DNA of 64,000 nt, taken from positions 868,001 through 932,000 of the forward strand of contig NZ_JPLZ01000006.1 of the NCBI RefSeq assembly GCF_000735135.1. Reading direction: 5' to 3'. A program made the translations under genes and the position numbers. Below the pieces are notes generated by a model that saw nothing but the letters and a program-made list of their open reading frames with translations, had not been told where the DNA came from and made no database searches. Each line of letters begins with the position of its first letter. Position 1 is the first letter of the stretch. This document shows, one piece after another, positions 26,144-33,869 of this stretch. This DNA comes from Chryseobacterium sp. FH1 (GTDB lineage: Bacteria; Bacteroidota; Bacteroidia; Flavobacteriales; Weeksellaceae).

Positions 26144-27361
26144 ATGAAAAAGATTTTATATAGTTTAATTTGTCTTTCCTCAACAATGGCTTTTGGTCAA
26201 AGTAGCATTCTTAATGCTAGCTCACCACAGACATTTAGAGAAGAACGTGAGGTCAAGAAAGATAGTATTACACCTCTTAAATACGGTTTTATCGAAGATA
26301 AGGACATCTTAAGAAGTATGGTGGTATGGGAAATAATTGATATGAATGATAAGATCAATCAACCTTTTTATCATAATAGTGATGGTCTTGTAACACAGAA
26401 CAAATCGCTTTATCAAATATTGTTAGAAGCTGTTAATTCTGGTAAAATCAAAGAAGTTTATTCTGGTGATGATTTTACAACCAGACTTACCCCTGAAGGG
26501 ATTGCTGCGGCGACTTCTGTTCCAATGGTAGATAACTATTTTACAGAAATCCTTAATGCAAACAAAATCAGTGATGCTGAAGCTCAAAAACTTTTAAAGT
26601 ATTTCACATCTGCGAGAGGAACTGGTAACAAGCAAGTAGAAGGAATGTTTATGAAATATTCCACAAGGTTAACTGATGTTTTAGAGTTTAATGGATCTGC
26701 TCAACCTACCGCTACTGAAGAAACAGTGACTACAGGTAAAGGCAAGAAGAAGAAAACTGTAAAAAAGAAAGTTAGTGCTCCTAGTATCGAACCAGGAACA
26801 ATGTTGGTAAACTTAGATGGATCTTGGTATAAAATCAAGAAAAATGATGTGGACGCCAATGTTGGATTTGCTGAAACTACCACTGAAAAAGTAAAAGCGC
26901 TTAAGTTGATGGGAATGTGGTATATCGATAAAAGAGATACACAACTTAGATACAGATTGCTTGGTATCGCAGCAATGGGAGAAGATCCGAACTCTGCAAT
27001 CCTGAAAGCTGAAAGAGCACAACAAATGCAAGAATCTGGAGCGCCTCTGGATCCTGCTATGTTGAACGAGGAGGGTGATTTGATCGATCTTTTCTGGATC
27101 TACTATCCAGATGCAAGACAGGTATTATCTAGTAATTATATTTTCAATGCTAGAAATTCTACTTCGGACATTACTTTTGATGATGTCTTGAATGCAAGAA
27201 GATTCTCTGCTGTAATTTATAAGTCTGATAATGGTCTTGGTAGAGGAGGAAGCGGTATTATTGATGAGTATATCCCTGCTGATGCTGACGGACAATTGGA
27301 AGAAAGTGATAGAATCAAAGCACAGATTCTTCAAATGGAAAACGATATGTGGAATTACTAA
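26144..27361 (+). CDS. gldN: Gliding motility / T9SS protein GldN
   Basis: A periplasmic partner of GldK in the T9SS ring. An open frame begins at 26120, but the ATG at 26144 gives a proper signal peptide (KKILYSLICLSSTMAFGQ), so I take that start (405 residues). Family segments visible include LKYGFIEDKDILRSMVVWEIIDMN, KALKLMGMWYIDKRDTQLRYR and DLIDLFWIYYPDARQVL. A basic insert (GKGKKKKTVKKKV) lies near the middle. A terminator follows at 27385, closing the gldKLMN unit. Confidence 0.94.
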   Translation: MKKILYSLICLSSTMAFGQSSILNASSPQTFREEREVKKDSITPLKYGFIEDKDILRSMVVWEIIDMNDKINQPFYHNSDGLVTQNKSLYQILLEAVNSGKIKEVYSGDDFTTRLTPEGIAAATSVPMVDNYFTEILNANKISDAEAQKLLKYFTSARGTGNKQVEGMFMKYSTRLTDVLEFNGSAQPTATEETVTTGKGKKKKTVKKKVSAPSIEPGTMLVNLDGSWYKIKKNDVDANVGFAETTTEKVKALKLMGMWYIDKRDTQLRYRLLGIAAMGEDPNSAILKAERAQQMQESGAPLDPAMLNEEGDLIDLFWIYYPDARQVLSSNYIFNARNSTSDITFDDVLNARRFSAVIYKSDNGLGRGGSGIIDEYIPADADGQLEESDRIKAQILQMENDMWNY

Positions 27362-27384
27362 GATTTCTCATAGTCCAAATAGAA

Positions 27385-27413
27385 AAACCTGAGTATCTTT
27401 ACTCAGGTTTTTT
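27385..27413 (+). terminator. Terminator of the gldKLMN operon
   Basis: AAACCTGAGT and ACTCAGGTTT form the stem with ATCTTT as loop, followed by T-rich sequence. It lies immediately before the next gene. Confidence 0.8.
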
Positions 27414-27418
27414 ATTTT

Positions 27419-28450
27419 ATGGGTCAGGTAGATTATATCATTGTTGGAGGCGGATTTGCAGGTTTTTTTCTTGCACATCAATTACAGAAGAATAACAAAT
27501 CGTTCTTGATTTTCAATGGTGAGCAGATTTCGGGTTCGCATATTTCTGCTGGGGTTTGCAATCCGGTAATCCTTAAAAGATTCAGCACATTTTGGAAATC
27601 CAAAGAGCAGATGGATTATCTAGAGACCATATTTTCCGAGATAGAAAGTTATACAGGAAAAAACTATATCATCCACGAACCTGTTGCCCGGATTTTTCAC
27701 GACGAAGCAGAAAAAAAGCAGTGGCTAAAGAATTCTAACAAGGAAGATTTAAAACCATTTTTGGAAAAGGATTTTATTACATTAAAGTCTGTTGAAAATC
27801 CATTAGAGTCAGGAATTGTAAAGAATTCTTGCCGAATAGATGTTGAGAATTTCTTCAGAGATATGTTCAGTTATTTTGATACGAAAGGGCTTCTGATCAA
27901 AGGGTCTTTTGATTATAATTCCATAGATTTAGAAAATTCAATGTACAACGATTTGAAATTTCAAAACATCGTTTTCTGCGAAGGCATTCATACAAAAGAC
28001 AATCCTTATTTTTCTCTTGTCCCAGTTTTACCGAACAAAGGGCATTGCTTAGAAGTTAAGATTGATAGTAACATTGATCCTTATATTATCAAGAAAAAGC
28101 ATTTTCTTTTTGCTTTATCAGATAACCGTTTTTATTACGGAGGAACTTATGATAGATTCGATCAGTCGGAGGATATTAATCCAGAATTCGTAGAAGAATT
28201 AGAAACGGGATTGCAGGCTTTTTATAAAAAAGATTATTCAATTTCGAAAGTCAAAACTGCTTTTAGGGCAACTGTTGACGACAGAAGACCAATTCTTGGA
28301 ACACATCCGAAATTCAAAAATCTACATATTTTCAATGGACTTGGCGCAAGAGGCGTTCTTAATGGAACCTATTTTTCCAAAGTGATGTTTGATTATTTGG
28401 AAAGTGAAATTAAACTCGATGCGGAGATCGATGTTAAAAGATTTTATTAA
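27419..28450 (+). CDS. FAD-dependent oxidoreductase (DAO family)
   Basis: A 343-residue flavoprotein. The N-terminal dinucleotide-binding motif is YIIVGGGFAGFFLAHQL (GxGxxG). The C-terminal part has the ARGVLNGTYFSKVM segment after TAFRATVDDRRPILG, a typical ending of D-amino-acid-oxidase-like enzymes. The family oxidises amines or amino acids; the specific substrate is not evident. Its ATG lies only a few bases after the gldN terminator, so it may be leaderless or expressed by read-through. Confidence 0.85.
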   Translation: MGQVDYIIVGGGFAGFFLAHQLQKNNKSFLIFNGEQISGSHISAGVCNPVILKRFSTFWKSKEQMDYLETIFSEIESYTGKNYIIHEPVARIFHDEAEKKQWLKNSNKEDLKPFLEKDFITLKSVENPLESGIVKNSCRIDVENFFRDMFSYFDTKGLLIKGSFDYNSIDLENSMYNDLKFQNIVFCEGIHTKDNPYFSLVPVLPNKGHCLEVKIDSNIDPYIIKKKHFLFALSDNRFYYGGTYDRFDQSEDINPEFVEELETGLQAFYKKDYSISKVKTAFRATVDDRRPILGTHPKFKNLHIFNGLGARGVLNGTYFSKVMFDYLESEIKLDAEIDVKRFY

Positions 28451-28483
28451 AATGATTTTTTCTCATTAATCATATTATACTAA

Positions 28484-28515
28484 TTTGGTAAGATATATCC
28501 GAATCATTAACTTTG
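28484..28515 (+). promoter_or_regulatory. Promoter of the sulfate assimilation operon
   Basis: TTTG at 28484-28487 and TAACTTTG at 28508-28515, 20 bases apart, fit the Bacteroidota consensus. The cysH ATG at 28536 lies 20 bases beyond. Because this motif covers the upstream TTG codon at 28485, the shorter ATG start of cysH is preferred. Confidence 0.75.
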
Positions 28516-28535
28516 CACCGAGTAAAGACCTAAAA

Positions 28536-29249
28536 ATGAACGAGGATTTAAAATCAATCTTTCAAAGCTTAATAGATAATAACATTCAAGATCAATCAAT
28601 CGATGAAGTCTTGAATCACATTACAAAAATTTTCCCCACAGAAACTTGCTTTTCTACGAGTTTCAGTATGGAAGATCAAGTCATAACTGATTTCGTGAAA
28701 AATTCAGACGTCAAGATTTTTACTTTAGACACAGGTCGTCTTTTCGAAGATACTTACAACACTTGGAATCTCACCAGGTCAAAATATAAAGTCAATATCA
28801 AAGCTTATTATCCAAATCAGGAAGAGTTAGAACCTTTCATTCAGGAAAATGGGCCCGATTCATTTTACAGGTCAGTAGAAAATCGGAAAGCTTGTTGCAA
28901 CATCAGAAAAGTTCAACCGTTGAAAAGAGCTTTGGCTAGAAACAAAATCTGGATCACTGGATTGCGTGCAGAACATTCGCCAGATCGGGAAAACCTTCAG
29001 CAGTTGGAATGGGACGAATCCAATCAGATTATCAAATTCCATCCGCTTCTGTTTTGGAGCACACAAGAAGTCAAAAATTACATCAAAGAAAAACAAATTC
29101 CATACAACATTCTTCACGACAAAGGTTTTGTCAGCATTGGCTGTGCGCCTTGTACTAGAGCAATTCAGCCAGGCGAGGATTTCCGCGCTGGCAGATGGTG
29201 GTGGGAAGATGCAAGCAAAAAAGAATGCGGACTGCACGTTCACAAATAA
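28536..29249 (+). CDS. cysH: Phosphoadenylyl/adenylyl-sulfate reductase
   Basis: A 237-residue cytoplasmic enzyme reducing activated sulfate (APS or PAPS) to sulfite. Two cysteine pairs, KACCNIRKV and GCAPCTRAI, would bind a [4Fe-4S] cluster as in APS-type assimilatory reductases. The C-terminal GRWWWEDASKKECGLH holds the catalytic Cys. No cysC (APS kinase) is seen nearby, which agrees with direct use of APS. The start at 28536 follows the promoter; an upstream TTG at 28485 would overlap it. cysD follows after 18 bases. Confidence 0.92.
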   Translation: MNEDLKSIFQSLIDNNIQDQSIDEVLNHITKIFPTETCFSTSFSMEDQVITDFVKNSDVKIFTLDTGRLFEDTYNTWNLTRSKYKVNIKAYYPNQEELEPFIQENGPDSFYRSVENRKACCNIRKVQPLKRALARNKIWITGLRAEHSPDRENLQQLEWDESNQIIKFHPLLFWSTQEVKNYIKEKQIPYNILHDKGFVSIGCAPCTRAIQPGEDFRAGRWWWEDASKKECGLHVHK

Positions 29250-29267
29250 CAATTAATTACAATTAAA

Positions 29268-30176
29268 ATGTCAAAATACCATTTGGACTATCTGGAACAG
29301 TTGGAGTCAGAGGCCATTCATATTTTCAGGGAAGTTGCAGGGCAATTTGAGCGTCCTGCTTTACTTTTCAGTGGCGGGAAAGACAGTATTACGTTGGTAC
29401 ATTTGGCTTTGAAGGCTTTTCGTCCCGGCAAATTTCCTTTCCCATTGGTTCACGTAGATACAGGTCATAATTTCCCCGAAGTTCTGGAATATCGAGATCA
29501 ACTTGCTGAGCAGATCGGCGAGAAACTCATCGTCCGAAAGGTGGAAGATACCATCAAAGAAAAAGGATTGACCGAGCCAAAAGGCAAATTGCCAAGCAGA
29601 AATGCACTTCAAACTTTCACGCTTCTCGACACAGTAGAAGAATTCGAGTTCGACTGTTGCATCGGCGGTGGAAGGCGAGATGAGGAAAAAGCCAGAGCCA
29701 AAGAAAGGATTTTCTCCGTACGCGACGATTTCGGACAGTGGGATCCAAAACTCCAGCGTCCCGAGCTTTGGAACACCTACAATGGCAAGATTCACAAAGG
29801 CGAACAGGTGAGAGCTTTCCCGATCAGCAACTGGACAGAGCTGGATGTTTGGAATTACATCCTGAAAGAAAATATCCAATTGCCATCCATCTATTTCTCG
29901 CACGAGAGAGAAGTTCTCAATTTTGATAACCAATTCATCGCAATGAACGAGTTTGTGAATCTTGATGAAAATGATGTCGTGACCACGGAAAAAGTCCGCT
30001 ACAGAACCGTTGGTGATATGACTTGTACCGCCGCGGTCTTGTCCGAAGCCAGTAATCTGGCAGAAGTAATTGCAGAGATCATCACGACCAAAACCAGCGA
30101 AAGAGGCGAAACCAGGATAGACGACAGAACCTCGGAAGCAGCAATGGAAGATCGTAAAAAAGCGGGCTACTTCTAA
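29268..30176 (+). CDS. cysD: Sulfate adenylyltransferase subunit 2
   Basis: A 302-residue catalytic subunit of ATP sulfurylase, forming adenylyl sulfate together with the GTPase CysN. The PP-loop is LLFSGGKDSITL near residue 40. CCIGGGRRDEEKARAKER, AFPISNWTELDVWNYI and the C-terminal SERGETRIDDRTSEAAMEDR are standard family segments. It sits between cysH and cysN, separated from cysN by 200 bases of repeat sequence. Confidence 0.95.
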   Translation: MSKYHLDYLEQLESEAIHIFREVAGQFERPALLFSGGKDSITLVHLALKAFRPGKFPFPLVHVDTGHNFPEVLEYRDQLAEQIGEKLIVRKVEDTIKEKGLTEPKGKLPSRNALQTFTLLDTVEEFEFDCCIGGGRRDEEKARAKERIFSVRDDFGQWDPKLQRPELWNTYNGKIHKGEQVRAFPISNWTELDVWNYILKENIQLPSIYFSHEREVLNFDNQFIAMNEFVNLDENDVVTTEKVRYRTVGDMTCTAAVLSEASNLAEVIAEIITTKTSERGETRIDDRTSEAAMEDRKKAGYF

Positions 30177-30193
30177 TTCAATTATAAAAATTA

Positions 30194-30307
30194 GGAGCCG
30201 GGAACCTGCTGTCCACTATATCTTTTTTGTTTTTTCAGAACGTTGGCATTTCTGATTGACATTTAGTTATAAAAAAACAAAAAAGGATGCCGTTCCCATC
30301 AGGGCTA
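30194..30307. repeat. ATCTTTTTTG...CAAAAAAGGAT element (copy 1)
   Basis: The cysD-cysN gap holds no gene. Its left part reads GGAGCCGGGAACCTGCTGTC then CACTATATCTTTTTTG. Its right part reads CAAAAAAGGATGCCGTTCCC then ATCAGGGCTA. The two halves would pair around the T/A blocks. A related copy lies at 48501-48610 and a more diverged one at 32991-33069. The rest of the gap contains nothing I can identify. Confidence 0.7.
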
Positions 30308-30376
30308 TTGAGATATCCAAAAAAATCGTAGTTGCGTAAAATCTATCAACTATCAACCAACAACTGACAACTAAAA

Positions 30377-31615
30377 ATGGACATACTTAGATTCATAACT
30401 GCAGGAAGTGTAGACGACGGAAAAAGCACACTCATCGGGAGATTACTATACGACAGCAAAAACATTCTCATCGATCAGATGGAAGCGGTGGAGCGCGCAA
30501 GCAAATTCCGAAACGATGGAAGTCTGGATCTCGCTCTGTTGACAGATGGTTTGCGTGCAGAGCGCGAGCAAGGCATTACCATAGATGTGGCCTACAAATA
30601 TTTCTCCACGCCAAAAAGAAAATTCATCATTGCAGATGCACCAGGTCACGTGCAGTACACAAGAAATATGATCACAGGAGCCAGCAACGCCGCTTTGATC
30701 ATTATTTTGATTGATGCAAGAAACGGAATCATAGAACAGACGCGTCGCCACTCCATCATCGCCTCATTGCTTAACATTCCAAATGTGGTTGTGGCAATCA
30801 ATAAATTGGATCTGGTCGATTATTCCGAAGAGATTTTCAATAATATAAAAAACGACTATTCGAAGATGGCAGACAAGCTTTCTTTGAACAATGTGGTTTA
30901 CATTCCCATAAGCGCTCTGGATGGTGATAACATCGTGGACAGATCAGAAAACTTGTCTTGGTACGAAGGTAAAACACTTTTGGATCACCTGGAAACAGTC
31001 GAATTGGAAAATACAATCAATCTTGATAAAGCCAGATTCCCAGTTCAATATGTGATTCGGCCGCAGTCAGAAGAATACCACGATTACAGAGGTTACGCAG
31101 GAAAAATAACAAGCGGAATCTACAAAGTTGGAGATGCTGTTACAGTTCTACCTTCTGGGACGGAAAGTAAGATTTTAGCGATCGAAGTCGATCAGAAAAA
31201 AGTAGAGGAAGCTTTTGCGCCTCAAAGTGTGATTTTACATTTGGAAGATAATATTGACATCAGCCGTGGTGACTTGATTGTAAAGTCAAACGACCTTCCG
31301 AAATTGGAGCAGGAATTAGAAGTGCTCGTTTGTTGGATGGGAGAAAAACCGTTGAAGTCAGGTTCAAAATATTTGATTCAAAACAACACGACTCAAGTCA
31401 AAGCAATCATCAAAGACATCGAGTACAAATTGGATGTCAACACATTGGAGAAGCAAGAAGTAGAGCAGGTTTCTCTCAACGAAATCGTGAAACTGAAACT
31501 GAAAACCGCCAAACCTTTTGCTTATGATTCCTACAAAGATCTAGCTTCCAATGGCGGTATTATTTTTATAGACGAGACAAGTTTTGTAACGGTAGGCGCA
31601 GGTTTGATTCAATAA
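30377..31615 (+). CDS. cysN: Sulfate adenylyltransferase subunit 1 (GTPase)
   Basis: A 412-residue EF-Tu-like GTPase whose GTP hydrolysis drives APS formation by CysD. G motifs are GSVDDGKSTLIGRLLYD, DAPGHVQYTRNM and NKLDLVD. The following beta-barrel domains include QYVIRPQSEEYHDYRGYAG. The length is that of stand-alone CysN without a fused APS kinase. It leads directly (16 bases) into the siroheme/TauE fusion gene. Confidence 0.95.
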   Translation: MDILRFITAGSVDDGKSTLIGRLLYDSKNILIDQMEAVERASKFRNDGSLDLALLTDGLRAEREQGITIDVAYKYFSTPKRKFIIADAPGHVQYTRNMITGASNAALIIILIDARNGIIEQTRRHSIIASLLNIPNVVVAINKLDLVDYSEEIFNNIKNDYSKMADKLSLNNVVYIPISALDGDNIVDRSENLSWYEGKTLLDHLETVELENTINLDKARFPVQYVIRPQSEEYHDYRGYAGKITSGIYKVGDAVTVLPSGTESKILAIEVDQKKVEEAFAPQSVILHLEDNIDISRGDLIVKSNDLPKLEQELEVLVCWMGEKPLKSGSKYLIQNNTTQVKAIIKDIEYKLDVNTLEKQEVEQVSLNEIVKLKLKTAKPFAYDSYKDLASNGGIIFIDETSFVTVGAGLIQ

Positions 31616-31631
31616 CTTTAATCTCAAAAAC

Positions 31632-32930
31632 TTGAAACCACAGATCTCTTTACCAATTTTCATCAATGCTTCCAACAACAGAATGCTGATTGTAGGTGGT
31701 GGAAAAGTAGCAGCCGAAAACCTGAATGATATTCTCCAAAATATCACAGATCCCAATATTACTTTGATTTCTCAAACCATTTCTGAGGATCTCCAGATCT
31801 TGCTTAATGAAAATGAATCTGTAAAAGTTATCAAGAGAAAATTTGTCCGCGAAGATTTTTCTGAGGCTGATTTGGTGATCATCGCAACAGAGAATCCAGT
31901 TTTTGATCAGGAAATCATATCAATTCTAAAAGAAAATAAGAAACTCTATTTCCTTCCAAGTCAACCTTCAGAAAGCTCTTTTTTCTTGACGAATATTTCT
32001 AATATTGAAAATTCGGATCACACTTATTTGCCACTGATCAATGGCGAGAAAAAATGGCGGAGAATTGCGACAGTCTTTTTCTTGGCGTTCGTTCTATTGC
32101 TGATTGGAAATATTCTTTCTTTTTACATTGGTGTGAAGGATTTGGAAGTTGCTTATCACTATCTAAATACTAACACGGATGAACGTTTTTTCTGGCTTTT
32201 TCTCGTCGGATTTTTGGCTCAATTGATAGATGGAGCTCTAGGAATGGGCTATGGCGTGACTTGTACCGCAGCACTTTTGTACATCGGAATTCCTTTGCCA
32301 GCTATCAGTAGCAGTATTCACACGGCCGAAATGTTCTCAAGTGGTGCATCTGGTTTTAGCCATTACAAATTCGGAAACATCAACAAAAAGCTCTTCAAAA
32401 CTATTTTGATTCCAGGCATTTTGGGTGCTATTTTAGGAGCACTTATGTTGTCCTATTTAGGGGAAAAATACGCTGGGATCATCAAACCGATTCTTGCACT
32501 TTACACTTTCATTCTCGGAGTTAGAATTTTGCTTAATGCCTTCAAAAAGAATAAGATCAGAAAGAAAACAAAACGTGTCGGTTGGTTAGCTGGAGCTGGT
32601 GGATTCCTGGATTCCTTCGGTGGAGGCGGTTGGGGACCATTGGTAACATCAACCTTGATTTCGAAAGGGAAAACACCGCGTTACGTCATCGGAACTGTAA
32701 GTTTAACCGAGTTTTTCGTGACCTTTGCAAGCGCATTGACATTCTTTTCCGTCATCGGGATCAGTCATTGGCAATTGATTGCGGGATTGATTTTGGGTGG
32801 GGTTTTGGCAGCGCCAATTGCAGCGAGACTTGCCGGAAGATTACCAATAAAAGCGATGTTCATAGGAGTTGGCGCGTTGGTAATCATTTGGAGTTTGAAT
32901 GTGTTGTTGAAGACTTTCCATATCATTTAG
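31632..32930 (+). CDS. Fusion: siroheme-synthase NAD-binding domain plus TauE/SafE sulfite transporter
   Basis: A 432-residue protein in two parts. Residues 1-140 resemble the precorrin-2 dehydrogenase domain of CysG (ISLPIFINASNNRMLIVGGGKVAAENL, then ADLVIIATENPVFDQEI). Residues 140-432 are a TSUP/TauE-SafE membrane carrier with about eight helices (AQLIDGALGMGYGV and GGFLDSFGGGGWGPLVTSTL, the two repeat signatures). Translation must begin at TTG (31632), because the first ATG (31682) would cut off the conserved LPIFIN segment. As last gene of cysH-cysD-cysN, it likely handles sulfite transport and siroheme for sulfite reductase. The fusion is the notable point. Confidence 0.88.
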   Translation: MKPQISLPIFINASNNRMLIVGGGKVAAENLNDILQNITDPNITLISQTISEDLQILLNENESVKVIKRKFVREDFSEADLVIIATENPVFDQEIISILKENKKLYFLPSQPSESSFFLTNISNIENSDHTYLPLINGEKKWRRIATVFFLAFVLLLIGNILSFYIGVKDLEVAYHYLNTNTDERFFWLFLVGFLAQLIDGALGMGYGVTCTAALLYIGIPLPAISSSIHTAEMFSSGASGFSHYKFGNINKKLFKTILIPGILGAILGALMLSYLGEKYAGIIKPILALYTFILGVRILLNAFKKNKIRKKTKRVGWLAGAGGFLDSFGGGGWGPLVTSTLISKGKTPRYVIGTVSLTEFFVTFASALTFFSVIGISHWQLIAGLILGGVLAAPIAARLAGRLPIKAMFIGVGALVIIWSLNVLLKTFHII

Positions 32931-32990
32931 AATTTGGGCAAATCCCTCGCCGACGACTGTCCATCCTGAGGCCCTCGCAATGCCACTGCT

Positions 32991-33069
32991 CGGGTCGGGC
33001 TGTCCGTTAATATCTTTTTCTCCCAAGCCTTTTCCTTCGCTAAGAAAAAGGATAACCACTACCATCCCT
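32991..33069. repeat. ATCTTTTT...AAAAAGGAT element (copy 3, diverged)
   Basis: CGGGTCGGGCTGTCCGTTAA then TATCTTTTT form the left part, and GAAAAAGGATAACCACTACC then ATCCC the right part. The skeleton agrees with the copies at 30194 and 48501. It lies between the fusion gene and the convergent PepSY-type gene, where nothing else is coded. Confidence 0.6.
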
Positions 33070-33100
33070 TTTGCAGCTGACGCAAAATACGAAACTAAGC

Positions 33101-33616
33101 TTATAAAAAAGTCAAAAGCAAAGCAATCGCAATTCCTATTGCCGTAAAGACCATTCCTCTTTTAAAGACTTTCGATTTCGGTGGAAACATCCAAAAGCTT
33201 GATAGCACAAAGAAAAACAAACAAACGCCAAAAAATGTATTAAGCGGAGAAAGGGCTTGCTCCGACTTTGCTTTGTGAAGTTTTGTCATTTTATCCCAAA
33301 CAAAAGGTAATTCCTTCTTCGTGTAATCCGCTTTTCCGGTTACAGAATTATAAATTCCTTCTTTGAAATAAGCAATTCCATTTTCTGTTTTTGTGATCTC
33401 GAAATTCTTGATTTTTGTTTCTTCGCCTAATTGTTTTTCGGTCAGATTTTTCTCAAAAACTTTCTCGTAATGATTTTCCTTTTTCAAGAAATCCGTATCA
33501 CGGTAAACCAAAATCACACCGCTGATGGCATAAACCGCCATAATTCCCGCCATCAAATATCCCAAATAGCGATGAAAGATTCTCATAAAACTTCGGGTGT
33601 CTTTTATCTTGTCCAT
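33101..33616 (-). CDS. PepSY-associated membrane protein
   Basis: A 171-residue protein with three probable helices: FHRYLGYLMAGIMAVYAISGVILVY at the N-terminus and two close to the C-terminus (NTFFGVCLFFFVLSSFWMF and MVFTAIGIAIALLLTFL). The start RIFHRYLGYLMAG is characteristic of PepSY-associated TM proteins, often linked to iron uptake or reductase functions. The middle region is periplasmic. It converges on the TauE fusion gene; no iron genes are adjacent. Confidence 0.7.
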   Translation of the reverse strand: MDKIKDTRSFMRIFHRYLGYLMAGIMAVYAISGVILVYRDTDFLKKENHYEKVFEKNLTEKQLGEETKIKNFEITKTENGIAYFKEGIYNSVTGKADYTKKELPFVWDKMTKLHKAKSEQALSPLNTFFGVCLFFFVLSSFWMFPPKSKVFKRGMVFTAIGIAIALLLTFL

Positions 33617-33701
33617 AGCTTTAATTTTAATTAAGCGAAAATATTAGTTAAAATGTAGTAACATTTAGCAAAAGTCAAATACTTATCAATAAATCAATTT
33701 G

Positions 33702-33869
33702 ATGCAAAATAGAAAATCAACCAGTTTCACAGTTATCGGATTATTGTTCGTGGTATCAGGCTCTTTTCTGTTTCAAGATAATGAAGTCCTGAGATACGGC
33801 TTTTTGATTCTCGGAATACTGATGTTGTTGACAAGTATCTATATAATGGTCACTTCCAAGAAAAATTAA
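33702..33869 (+). CDS. Small two-helix membrane protein (55 aa)
   Basis: A short open frame of 56 codons from ATG 33702 to TAA 33867-33869. It encodes MQNRKSTSFTVIGLLFVVSG, a short polar turn, then a second hydrophobic stretch (YGFLILGILMLLTSIYIMV) and a basic end (TSKKN). Two helices with basic ends are consistent with a real inner-membrane microprotein. It overlaps the stop of the convergent ABC-F gene by four bases. I know of no family. Confidence 0.6.
   Translation: MQNRKSTSFTVIGLLFVVSGSFLFQDNEVLRYGFLILGILMLLTSIYIMVTSKKN

Noticed and set aside
29361-29933. 190-codon frame antisense to cysD
   Set aside because: cysD is clearly the real gene; the opposite frame has no family pattern and reflects codon bias.
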